From positions 434,001 through 498,000 of the forward strand of contig PEDN01001356.1 of the NCBI GenBank assembly GCA_003864495.1: 64,000 bases of DNA. Reading direction: 5' to 3'. The translations under genes and the position numbers were made by a program. Under the pieces are notes generated by a model that saw only the letters and a program-made list of their open reading frames with translations, was not told the origin of the DNA and did no database searches. This document shows positions 22,514 through 32,159 of this stretch, in pieces (position 1 is the first letter of the stretch; each line of letters begins with the position of its first letter). Origin of the DNA: Nemopilema nomurai. Taxonomy: Eukaryota; Cnidaria; Scyphozoa; Rhizostomeae; Rhizostomatidae.

Positions 22514-23813
22514 CGTTAAGACCCAAAAACACACCTGGAATGAAAAGAAAAAATTTGTTAGGAAAGAAAGCTTCAAAGTATCATTGTAAATAAAAAAAAT
22601 TTAACGACCAAGTGAATTCGAAGGTGACGAGAAAGTAAATGAAAGGTAAAGTATCGTACCGAATTGCGTGAAATCGCCTAGGCCCAAACAAATGGATGAA
22701 ACTCTTCTTGATCTTATCTCCAAAAACAGATGAAAACTTCCAAAAAGACAACAAAATTAGGAATTACAACAATAAATAACGTATAAGTTTTGTCAGTCTT
22801 AAATCCTTGGCGCAATTTGATATCTAAAACGACCTAATTTAGAAGGTTCTCTAATCACACTATCTGTTTCCGTGGTCGGCCATTAACAAAATGCGGAGGA
22901 GCCACGCAGGGTTTGCCCCACTTGGAATATGGCGTCGCGATCTCCGAAACGGTGTATTGGGTGGCATTCTGTTGATCCAAGGTTTTGAAGTCAGGCTCAG
23001 ATTACTGACAATTCTCTAGCGTTAAATAAAGGTCCGTTAATTTCATTCCATTTTAATTTTCTATTTAACTCTCAAAACTGCTGAAAATAGCCAGGTATTA
23101 CGATTATATCTGAAAAATATTATATAACTGAATTAACGAGGGTTATAGAAAGAGTCTAAAACGGAAAATACCCGTTATAACACGATTGCACTCTTTATCA
23201 TGTTTCTGCCTGAAACTACCTATCGTCGTCATCATCTTCATCTTGATCAATCCTTAAAATACACTCTCCTGTCAAGGGATACGTTTCGTTTTAATTGGTG
23301 TCCGTGTCATTTGCGTGCAGTAAGGTATATACTTCAAAGACTGGTAATATTTTCGTTGCGATAGAGGCTATTTACTATAGTTCAAAAAGTTTTCCCGTTT
23401 ACCAATGCAAGATTGATATGTTTGCAAGGACTTTTGTTAACTTGTCTCCAATGTCCTCTTGACTCATTGACCAAATAAATTTGTTTTTGAAAGTCGGCTT
23501 TGAATTATTGGGGTATTTTTCTTCAGCAAATGAATACTGTAAAACGAGACTCATCTTTGACGTAGTTAAAATATTTTGTTTTGCAGAAGGTGTAATGTCT
23601 ATCTTTCTTATGTTCATGATATATCGCCTTCATCTCATTTATAGTCTGCACGTTGTAAGGGTCATTTGCTGGCCCTGATAGGATCATGGGCTGAATTCAA
23701 AGAGACAGCAGCTGAAATAAAGGCGTATGTTTTTGATGAGCTGATTGGTGTAATTTTAGGAATTGGTGAACAGGCCTATTTCAAAGACCTGAAGGATAAT
23801 TCGATGGAAACTA
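22514..23813. other. no gene recognised
   Basis: I find no domain. A short plus frame starts MASRSPKRCIGWHS near 22931. An exon-like stretch at about 23680-23810 (SWAEFKETAAEIKAYVFDEL) has no identified family. Other open frames are short and unsupported. Confidence 0.4.
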
Positions 23814-24057
23814 CAATCCGGGCCAAAAGATATTGGACTGGCTGACAAATTGCTGCCTTTTTAAAATATACACTCCCCACCCCCAAAAAGCAATGTTCAA
23901 ATGCTTATTTGTACTCATTTCAGTAACTGATATTTTGGCGTTTTCCAAAAAACGAACATTGCTGTGGGGGTGGGGGGTTTTGATACCATTTTCTGGGGAT
24001 AAAATTGCAATCTTTGTGGTTTTTTTCTCCAGTCCATTAACCTTTTGGCCAGGATTG
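23814..24057. mobile_element. 244-bp Tc1/mariner-type MITE, copy 1
   Basis: The element has terminal inverted repeats of ~28 bp. The left end is CAATCC-x-GGCCAAAAGATATTGG. The right end, read outward, is CAATCCTGGCCAAAAGG. A TA dinucleotide precedes the left end, as expected for Tc1/mariner targets; the right TA is not preserved. It is clearly the same family as 28664-28898 and in the same orientation. It has no coding capacity. Confidence 0.85.
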
Positions 24058-24251
24058 TCCTATCTAGTGGCAAAAGGGGCATGTAAAGATTTGCAAATAT
24101 CCATTTTTGGTACCCAAAATAGTAAAAAATTATAAAGTGGGGTGAAACCACGAAGAATGTAATTGCCAGGCCCCTGTGTTTCTGAATGTGACGTTTAGTT
24201 TAAATTAATTGAAATAGGTGTGTGTAGATAGTAAAAAGCACATTTCTGAAG

Positions 24252-25330
24252 ATGGCGCATCCTTGGTTAATTTCTCCTGAGCTGAGAGCTTTCATGATTT
24301 TCAAGAAAGGTACAAGTGTTAAAGAAATAATGAGACAAATAGGTGATTCCAGATCGCATATATTCAACGTAGGGAGAGAAGCAACAAGCATAAAAACCGT
24401 GTTAAAAAAGCCAAAGTCTATTGGTGGACGACCGTCAAAATTGTCAAAGAGGGATAAAAGGTGGATAATGCGAACAGTAAAAATATTACGAAGGCAAGAC
24501 CCGAAGTGGACTGTCAAGAGAATCATAATTAAAGCATGCTTGCATGCAGTTTCATTTCGGACTGCATCAAATTATCTAAACAAACAAGGATTACGGTACC
24601 TGCAAGCAAGAAAGAAAGGACTGATGACAGAGCGTGACAAGTCAAAGAGACTAAAGTTCGCAAAAACGATGCAAAAAAGTACCCTAATGAATTTTGGTTA
24701 AAAAAATATAGCCTTTTTACTTGATGGAGTTGGCTTTGTTTACAAACAAAACCCTCTTGACCAGGCCTTGATCCCTAGAGGCCGTGTTTGGCGTGCGTAC
24801 AAAAAGTGAGGGACTCATTCAGGGCTGCACTGGCAAAGGGCAGGCCTGTGGTACGGGGGGCAAATACGTGAAAATGATTGTTGCTATTAGCTATGGGAAG
24901 GGGGTTATTTGTTGCGAGAGGTATGAACAAATGAATGAAACTTTTTTTGCATCGTTTTTGAAAGAAAACTTTAATATGTTGGTGGAAAAAGCAGACAAAA
25001 AAGTAGGATCTGGATTCAAGATGGTGACCCTTCTCAAAATAGTAAGCAAGCGAAAGAAGTCATACAGGAATTAAGGTCTGAACTACTGTCAATACCACCC
25101 CGAAGTCCTGAACTGAATCTGATAGAAAATATTTTTTTGGCATTGTCAAGCAGCAACTAAACAAAGATGCAATGGAGAAAAATATTACTTCTGAGACAAT
25201 GGATGAATTTGAGTGCAGAATAAGAGAAGTTAAGACCAACATGGGAACATCAACGATTGATAAAAGAATTGAATCAATGAACAAACGAAGAAATATGACA
25301 ATAGACTGTAAAGGAGAACGCACAAAATAT
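24252..25330 (+). pseudogene. Tc1/mariner transposase, frameshifted
   Basis: The open N-terminal part (24252-24701) starts MAHPWLISPELRAFMIFKKG. It contains two helix-turn-helix units joined by a GRPSKLSKRDKRWI linker, the AT-hook-like GRP motif typical of Tc1 proteins. The DDE region is scattered over several frames: FLLDGVGF near 24718 (first Asp), VAISYGKGV at 24880, then QDGDPSQNS near 25020 (second Asp). LLSIPPRSPELNLIENIF near 25085-25130 supplies the acidic third residue. Breaks lie near 24700, 24810, 25020 and 25150. The element's own termini were not found. About 360 residues are represented, the usual Tc1 size. Confidence 0.85.
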
Positions 25331-25641
25331 TAAAAACTCGAGTGATATCTATTTTAGCTCTATTTGTTAATATTCGATTGTCTTGAATGCAAGTGTTGAG
25401 GTTTAAAAGATTTTTACAATCAAAGGGGGGGCGGCGGGATTTCTTGGGTTTATAGGTGATATAGATAAATAAACTGGAACTACAACTATCATGTGTTTAT
25501 ATGTCTTCTAGTACTATGTATAAAAATCGAAATTGGCAATTTCGAATTTTTATCAGTAAACCCAACTTTACGCATGCGCTAATGTATAATGCTCGTAAAA
25601 GAAGCCGTTTGTACTGTAATAGGAAAGTGATTACGATTTAC
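25331..25641. other. no gene recognised
   Basis: AT-rich sequence with a G-run (25425-25433) and one short unsupported frame. It could contain the 3' terminus of the Tc1 relic, but I see no convincing inverted repeat. Confidence 0.4.
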
Positions 25642-25846
25642 CGAACGAGTTACAACATTATACATTTACAAAGCTCAGTATGGATGTGAGCGAGATACCA
25701 CTTTCTTTATAAAATTGAATATATTTATATATATATTTATATTTATATAAAAAGTCGTGGTAACTCGTTGTTTTCCCATATAAAACCACTATTAGAAATT
25801 GTAACCCGTTTTGGTAACTCGTTGATGACATTTTGGTAACTCGTTG
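25642..25846. repeat. iteron-like repeats beside the Rep gene
   Basis: TGGTAACTCGTTG occurs three times in direct orientation (25758-25770, 25812-25824, 25834-25846). There is a near-match GTAACCCGTTTTGG at 25801, and an inverted form CGAACGAGTTACAA at 25642-25655. An AT-rich tract (25720-25751) sits between the inverted and direct copies. The repeats lie ~130 bp beyond the 3' end of the minus-strand Rep/helicase gene. Arrays of this kind are recognition sites for HUH Rep proteins in replicons. That role here is inference. Confidence 0.6.
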
Positions 25847-26664
25847 GCAACTCATGGCAATTTGAAAATTACACATCACTACCGCTCAATTATCAGTTCT
25901 GCAAAGTAGCGAGACAACTCGCAATGTTTTTTTGTTCATCTGCTGGTGTCTGATGGGTAAACTCAAATATTTTCTACCTTACAGCCACCATTTCATTGTC
26001 ACTCTCGTCAGAGGTATTGTACTTCCCCATATATTTTATCGGCTCCTTCCCAGTAACTAAAACCAATGTGTCTTTGTCCAACAGTATGTCTTGCCCCTCT
26101 AAGAGGAGAAGCATGTCTTTCCCGGCCATTATCTCGTTTTTATAGCGAAAATCGTTCAGGAATATGAGTTCCTTAGTTTCGGCGCCTAACCATGCATAGC
26201 TTAAATTTGCTGGGTTTGTGAATGTGTCGTAAATGACATTCAATGGGTCCAACAGGAATGTCTTGCCACAATTTGCAGGTCCTATTATCATCACATTGCG
26301 GTATTTTCCCTTCCTTTTATCAGCAATTCTCTAGCGGCTGCAGCAAACAAATATAAATTAGCATCGTTGTTTTGCAAGACTTGTTTCGCACACACAATCC
26401 ATTGGCCATGGCAGTCAGGCATACATTGACCAGCGAGGAAAGTCTTTATTCTGCTCATTCGTGTAGCTTGGCTTCTGGCTATTGTTGCCACCGCATCTTT
26501 CATTTTCGACGCCGAAGAAATGAGTTCATTCACAGATTTTTGCGACCTTCCTATAATAAATGCTGCCAAGTCATCTTTACTTTCTTCCTTTTGCTCCAGT
26601 GCCAAGGCATAAAGCTCTCTGCCGTCTTTAATATTTTTGCGATAATGGCATCTGCTACATCTAA

Positions 26665-27938
26665 AACCTGGTTTCCATATAATCGCAAGGAGTCGCAATG
26701 AGTTGCAAAAAAGTGACCCAGTTTGCCTGCGATTCTCTGCGATTATATGGAAACCGGTTTGAAATTTGTGTGCGACTCCACAGCTGTCGCAAGCAGTCGC
26801 AGAGATAGAAAAAACTCGCTGCGATTAATGGAAACCACTGTTTATAAATTTTGCAACTCCTTGCGATCAGATTATCCTCGTTTTTGTGATTCGTAATCTC
26901 ACTTCCAGACGCACAAAAATGGCGCTTTTTAACGAAGAGAACATTTTATTCCTCGATGAAGTTCACCGCTACGATTGCCTGTTTAATAAATTTAATAAGG
27001 ACTTTAAAAATAAATTCAAAAAAAAAAACTGCTGGATTAAAATCGGGGAAAAGTTTGGCGTTTCACCCGAAGAAGCAGAGAAGAAATTTAGGAACATTCA
27101 ACTGCATATGGTAGGCAGTTGAGGAAAATTAGATCAATCCCTTCAGGATCTGATCGCAGTGCAGTTCCGAAGTTTGACGTAAACTTAGAATGGCTATCTT
27201 CCACAATAACGCATCGCAAGACCATTAGCAATTTCGCAGTCGATGCAGATCAAGACGTAGAAAGCGAAGGTACTGATGATGTTATCATGGGCCTGGAAGA
27301 AGATGAAGACATTGCGGAAATGACATCAAGTTCCGCTGTCATTGGTGACGGTGAGGTTGTTGATTCAGGAGATGAAAGTCAAGAAAAATCCAGTGAGCCA
27401 CACAGTGAAGAGATTAAAGACGGTGACAATACGTTAGCACAAAGCCAGCAGCCAAAAAGCAATGCAAAGAAAGCTGTAGCAGTTAAGGGAACAGATTCAA
27501 GAAAGATTAACACAAGGTCATGGGGAGGGTCCAAAAAAAAAAGATGTTGACATTGCACTTATCGAGACAGCAAAGTCAGTAGCAGAGGAAAGCTCCATAC
27601 TTCTCCCGAAGACGCAGGAATTTTCGAACCCAAAACCGTGGTTTTCTTCTGACTTGTCTTTCTCTAACACGATGCAATAATGTGACTACGAGGTAATTTC
27701 TTGCCAGTGTAAGGAATCCCTCATAGTTTGCCGCCATATTGCATGCAACTTTGCATTATCAGGTTTGGCGCCAGTTTGCAATGACATCAGGTCACAACAA
27801 AACAATTGCAACACCTTGCGACTCCTTGCGATTATATGGAAATCACTATTTCGGGTCACAAAAATTGCAACTCTTTGTGATTCATTGTGACTCTTTGCGA
27901 TTTGTTGCGACTCATTGCGATTATATGGAAACCAGGCT
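26665..27938 (+). mobile_element. 1274-bp Harbinger-derived element nested in the Rep gene
   Basis: The ends are near-perfect inverted repeats. The left end is AACCTGGTTTCCATATAATC; the right end, read inward, is AGCCTGGTTTCCATATAATC. They are flanked by a TAA duplication (26662-26664 and 27939-27941), the 3-bp signature of PIF/Harbinger. Subterminal regions carry many copies of GCGACTC-x-TTGCGATT-like words. The element has a MADF gene but no transposase, so it would depend on a Harbinger transposase supplied elsewhere. Confidence 0.9.
26919..27680 (+). pseudogene. MADF-domain protein of the nested Harbinger element
   Basis: The ATG at 26919 begins MALFNEENILFLDEV. A MADF (Myb/SANT-like) domain follows: HRYDCLFNKFNKDFKNK, then CWIKIGEKFGVSPEEAEKKF. 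A one-base slip near 27107-27119 (stop TGA at 27120) interrupts it. The second frame begins at LRKIRSIPSGSD, the usual end of a MADF domain, and reaches a long acidic linker (EGTDDVIMGLEEDEDIAEM). A second slip falls at the A10 run near 27532-27541. The BESS-like tail (IALIETAKSVAEES) then runs to TAA 27678-27680. Both breaks involve one base. It may be functional if the A-run break is an assembly error, but the first break is not in a homopolymer. Confidence 0.75.
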
Positions 27939-28663
27939 TAAGTTGGACAATCTCCGTTTGACTTTCTATTTTGAAGGTGCTGCATGCACATTTGTTGCAT
28001 CTGAACCTGCATTTCTTTGGCATTTCATTTTCATTAGCTGCTTTGAAGATTTGGACGTTCTTGGGGATGTTGCTGATTTGAGATCTGGGTGGTGGCTGGA
28101 AACCTCTTTCGTCACATACCTATATGCACTGTAGTAATTGTGATACTTTTCCCTTTCAGAGAAGTTCACAGTCAGGCCATGCTTGCTAGAGAGGTAATTC
28201 TTAGCTCTGAGCCAACGTTTACCCCCAGAGAACTTGATAGCCATGTAGTAGTGAAAGCCAGTGTCAGAATGAGCTTCTTTTCCACACACCAGATGCACGA
28301 CCTTTGCCTTAGACTTTCCTTCAGAAAAAGAATTATTCACTGCGTCGGCAAATGACTCTTTTGTTGGGAGTTTTGCTTCATCTACCCTACTGTATGTAAC
28401 CAGGTAGCATCTGCGAATTTCTCTCTCTCTGAGACTTTCAGACATTGTTAACAAATTCTTTGTATGGAAAGATCGATGTCGAGTTGAACGTTTTCCTATA
28501 GTGCCAAATAGCAAAGGCTGAAGCAAAATGATTTAACACATATTACTCTAAAAGACCGACTTTCTAGTTTTTTAGGATTGGGCCCCATTTCTAGACCCCT
28601 AGTAGCCCTTTCCAATACCCAACAAACCGCTATAATCGATTTCCATTCTCCTTCAAAATCGGA

Positions 28664-28898
28664 CAATCCTGGCCAAAAGATATTGGACTGGCTGGCAAAT
28701 TGCTGCCTTTTTGAAAAGATACACTCCCCACCCCCCACAACCAATGTTCAGATGTTTATTTCTACTCATTTCGGTAACTGATACTTTGGTATTTTCCAAA
28801 AAACCAACATTGCTGCAGGGGTTTTGATACCATTTTGGGGATAAAATTGCAATTATAGTGGTTTTTTATCCAGTCTACTAACCTTTTGGCCAGGACTG
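28664..28898. mobile_element. 235-bp Tc1/mariner-type MITE, copy 2
   Basis: Same family and orientation as 23814-24057. The left end is CAATCCTGGCCAAAAG. The right end, read outward, is CAGTCCTGGCCAAAAGG, with a TA directly outside it (28899-28900). The two copies differ by substitutions and a few short indels. Confidence 0.85.
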
Positions 28899-29486
28899 TA
28901 GGTAAAAATGGAATCTGCAAGCTTGACTATTAAGCAACTTCTATTCAAACCTTTTTGCAGGAGAAAGAAAATATGCTAGCAACTTTGTAACTAATTAGAG
29001 TAGTTAAGAAGATTAGGGGCAATGTGGTTGAAGAGCAAGAAGCTCTACCTACATACACAGTACCAAACTTACTCTGGAAATTTTTACCCCATTTGCCAAA
29101 AGTCTTCACAAGTCATTGTATCCAATTTCGTCGTTTCTCTTGAAAATTGTGGTATAAATATTTATCATCTGTCGAAAAATTAGTTACACTGCGCCATGAA
29201 GGAGATTAATCTATTAGGCTCCATTTGAAAAATTAAAGGGAAATGTTTGCTTTTACTTTCCATTAAATAGAAATTTCTTTGTATCAAAAACTATTTTCTG
29301 TTTATTTTGATTAATTTAATTGAAATGATTTGTTGTAAGCTTAAAGTTTTCGAATGCAATAGTTCATGCTAGAAATACAGCACCGTTGGAGAAAAGAGTG
29401 ATGAATCTGGTGCCTGTACATTTACACAGGGTCGAGTTCCATTGCCCCAGCACTGTACATAAATGAATTCATAATTTATTCCCTAG
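28899..29486. other. no gene recognised
   Basis: AT-rich spacer with no domain, repeat copy or RNA gene that I can support. Confidence 0.4.
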
Positions 29487-29650
29487 GTTACAGAATAGGG
29501 TCCCAGGTGGAATGATCCCCAGTGTGGCAAACGGAGACGGGAATTGCCTATTCAACTCGACAACCAGGCTTTCATCCCTGGACGAGTGCATGGCACCTCT
29601 GACTTGGCTTTGTGTTGTTTGCAGTGGATCATTACGATCATCTTTTAGAT
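29487..29650 (+). pseudogene. OTU-family cysteine protease fragment (single exon)
   Basis: A plausible acceptor (CCCTAG) is followed by an open stretch reading VPGGMIPSVANGDGNCLFNS. DGNC-LFNS is the OTU signature, with the catalytic Asp and Cys. It continues LDECMAPLTWLCVV and meets a GTATGT donor at 29651. OTU proteins cleave ubiquitin, and OTU domains are also carried by several transposon families. The catalytic His portion was not found downstream. A possible next exon at 29932-29982 (GETVFSIGWAHTLGYRS) does not fit in phase. It may be a captured or relic exon. Confidence 0.55.
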
Positions 29651-30128
29651 GGAGTATGTACCTTTACTGCTTTTTATACGGGCTTATTTAAAGGTTTTCA
29701 GAGCATATTACAGACCACTGCTTGCGAGAAAATAAAAATCGTTACATTTTGGCACTACTTGCCTGGTTGGTTCAAAGGGTTGTCGTTAGAGAGATGATTT
29801 AACCTGAGTTTTTTAATATCATGTTGCATCTATGTTGCTTTATTTCCCTTTTAACAGTATATTTTCATCAGCAAGCCGTTAACCTTTTCCTTTTTAAGCA
29901 CATAAATAGTTATGTGTTTTTTTATGATTTAGGGTGAAACTGTCTTTTCTATTGGTTGGGCACACACACTAGGATATAGATCAGGTATGTTAGATTCTAT
30001 ATACAATCAATCATATGTTGCTAGAAATAATTATCTAGCTAGAGATATAATAGGTATCTCAACTTTTATTAGGTGTTCAGTAGAGCGCAGTCCAGCTGCA
30101 CAAAGAAAACACTGTCACACTACCGCAG

Positions 30129-30681
30129 TTGGAAGATGTTTTTTGCAAGGCATACACCCCTCGCCCGACGGTAACCACACTTAGGTTTCTATTCGATTTC
30201 AAAGGGTTCCTTTCGAAATACATTGCAAACATCCGAAACCACAGCAAACCACATGCTTTCAAATTCGAAAAAACAACTTCTGGACAGGTTGGTCTCACGT
30301 ATAAAAACTTGGCAGCAGATGAGCAATGGCCGTGTAAAATTGATGGCAACGGAGCGTGGCTTTTGTAGTGCCTCTGAACACATTTCCTTTGCCATTGCAA
30401 CCCGGATTCGTTACAAAAGACGATTTGGAAGCGACGAGAAAGGATGTGACATCTGCAGAAGCCAGAATGACTTTGAGAGAGATGTTGTGGTGGAAGGAGT
30501 TTTTTCAACAAGAGGAATCTTCGACGTCCTTTTGGAAGTCCTTAACGACAGACAAGAAGCGTTCACTGTCATGAAAATTTGGGTAAAGATGATATTAAAC
30601 CCATATTTAGAGGAACGAGCAGCAGAAAGCTATTCAGACGAGCAAAGAAAGGAAGATGAAATTGATGAAATGATAAAATAA
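30129..30681 (+). CDS. hypothetical protein region, two overlapping frames
   Basis: Frame one (30129-30368) begins MEDVFCKAYTPRPTVTTLRF and contains NHSKPHAFKFEKTTSGQVG. Frame two (30223-30681) ends in an acidic helix EERAAESYSDEQRKEDEIDE shortly before an ATAAAATAA signal-like sequence. I do not recognise either. They may be pieces of one protein joined by a frameshift or intron near 30300-30370. The charged C terminus and its position upstream of AT-rich DNA are the only other clues. Confidence 0.3.
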
Positions 30682-31393
30682 TTTCAAATATGTCTTTATT
30701 GATATTCAATTTAAAAGCTATTTAAGGCTGCTATCACTTTAAGATTTTTATCACTCCAGACAATCTATATAGGTGTACTGTATCGGATGATTCCCTTAAT
30801 TAGAAAAGGTTCAGTACCAATAGTATTTAAAACGTTTTGCTCTGTTTTGTTTTTCTCATCATCTCATTATTACTATTTTATCTTTATTATATTTATTATC
30901 ATTATCATTGCTATTATCATTACTGCTATCATAAACTCTTTAAGGCTAAAAATGATAGAAAAAATGATTGGAACTTTTTAAACTTTATGGTAAGGATGGC
31001 AAGTAAAAAACAGCAATGCAGGAAATGGGGTCGGCCAAAACGTTACCCAAACTAAAAGGGAGACAACCGGATAGCAAACTAAGTAGATATAGCATACTCT
31101 TTTGTAAAGAAGTTTACATCTTTCTTAATGATTATTATAGATATTTTATTATTTATGGAGACTTATTTGTATTAGGGGCAGTTTTAACCAATTGAGATAC
31201 TAACAGTAGATATTCTGTGTGGAAAACACATTCAGCTGGCTATTTTGTTAAACAAAAATTTTATTGAAGTTTACCAATCAATATCAGATTTGCATGAACG
31301 TTTCGCTAAAAACTGAATTATCCTTCAGGGGTTCAACAATTGCCACTTGTCCCTTCTTGCCCTTTGGATAGCAGATGCTCCACTGTTTGGTTC
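30682..31393. other. spacer with low-complexity (TATT/TATC)n tract
   Basis: A pyrimidine-biased TTAT/ATCATT low-complexity tract occupies about 30860-30930. The remainder up to the transposon's left target duplication (31385-31393) has no supported gene. Confidence 0.6.
31385..31393 (+). repeat. 9-bp target-site duplication, left
   Basis: GTTTGGTTC lies immediately outside the left TIR and is repeated exactly at 37347-37355, immediately outside the right TIR. Confidence 0.93.
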
Positions 31394-31881
31394 AGCATAG
31401 GGCTCAAATCTTGATTGGCTGAGAGCTTGCGCTAAGTCATGTGGTCTCTCTCGCCGCTAAGCCAATCACGGTCCCGGAAAGTGTAAACAAACTTAGGCCA
31501 AAGCCGAAAATTGGGCATTTTTACCACCCTCCGTTAAAAAAATAACGTGTAAAATCTGCTGCGATAAATTTCAAATTTTTTTAACTACAGCCCTACACAG
31601 ATAAATTTCCCACAAATCTACAGTGGAACATGACCCCGATTTTTAATTGTTTAGAAAATACAGCGTCTCAAACCTAGCCAGCAGAAACATTTATATTGAA
31701 GGAGATTGTAATGAATGAATTAACAGTCAAAAACAACAGATTAACAAGAAAACTCAAATTTTAATTATTCTTGTTTTTTCACAATTCACAAACCATGTTT
31801 ACTTCAACTTTATACCTGGGACTTTTGATGAAAAACGATTTCATTCATGACTATCGCTTAGGCCGACGCAACAAAATCAGT
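31394..31881 (+). repeat. left terminal inverted repeat (488 bp)
   Basis: It matches the reverse complement of 36859-37346 except at three single-base positions: CTTAGG/CCTAGG, ATTGGG/ATTTGG and TACAGTGG/TACCGTGG. It contains an inner palindromic pair TGATTGGCT (31412-31420) and AGCCAATCA (31460-31468), which puts CCAAT-type boxes in both orientations close to the end. Confidence 0.95.
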
Positions 31882-32159
31882 CTGACATAACCATGGTTTG
31901 GTCCACTTACCTCCAACAAATGCACGCGTTTAAAATAATTCCACCAAAAAAAACATAACATCTAAATGTTTCCAACCCCTACAAAACAGTTTCTGTCCTC
32001 GTGGAGAGCACGTATCTAAATCACTCACATATGAACAACAGGTCAATTTACAAAGGGTCTGGGTCCCGTCGAATGGCGGGAAAATTTGACCTGTGTCACG
32101 CAATTATTGCCAATTACTTGCTTAAATTTTTTAAGTTGACGAGAAAATAAACGACCAAA

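Larger units (their letters stand above)
25974..28445 (-). pseudogene. HUH-endonuclease / SF3-helicase Rep-like protein, split by an insertion
   Basis: Read on minus, the start is the ATG at 28445 (MSESLREREIRR). The N-terminal part has the order of an HUH rolling-circle initiator. Motif I is YLVTYSRV. Motif II is GFHYYMAIKF, where relatives as I recall them have His-Tyr-His, so the second His appears to be Tyr here. Motif III is AYRYVTKE with the candidate nucleophile Tyr. After the nested element (26665-27938) come a helical linker and a superfamily-3-type helicase with Walker A GPANCGKT and Walker B ELIFLNDF. The frame ends at 25974. Breaks: a stop just before the insertion (near 27966), a frameshift near 26625 and another near 26305-26318. 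The gene is ~690 codons without the insert. The family is common but poorly named in cnidarian genomes. It may descend from, or share ancestry with, CRESS-type ssDNA replicons. Confidence 0.75.

Noticed and set aside
25758..25846. CRISPR-like array
   Set aside because: There are only three short repeats with unequal spacing (41 and 9 bases) in a eukaryotic context; an iteron-like reading fits better.
23814..28898. composite transposon bounded by the two MITEs
   Set aside because: The copies are MITEs with their own TIRs and separate TA remnants, and no common outer duplication links them.
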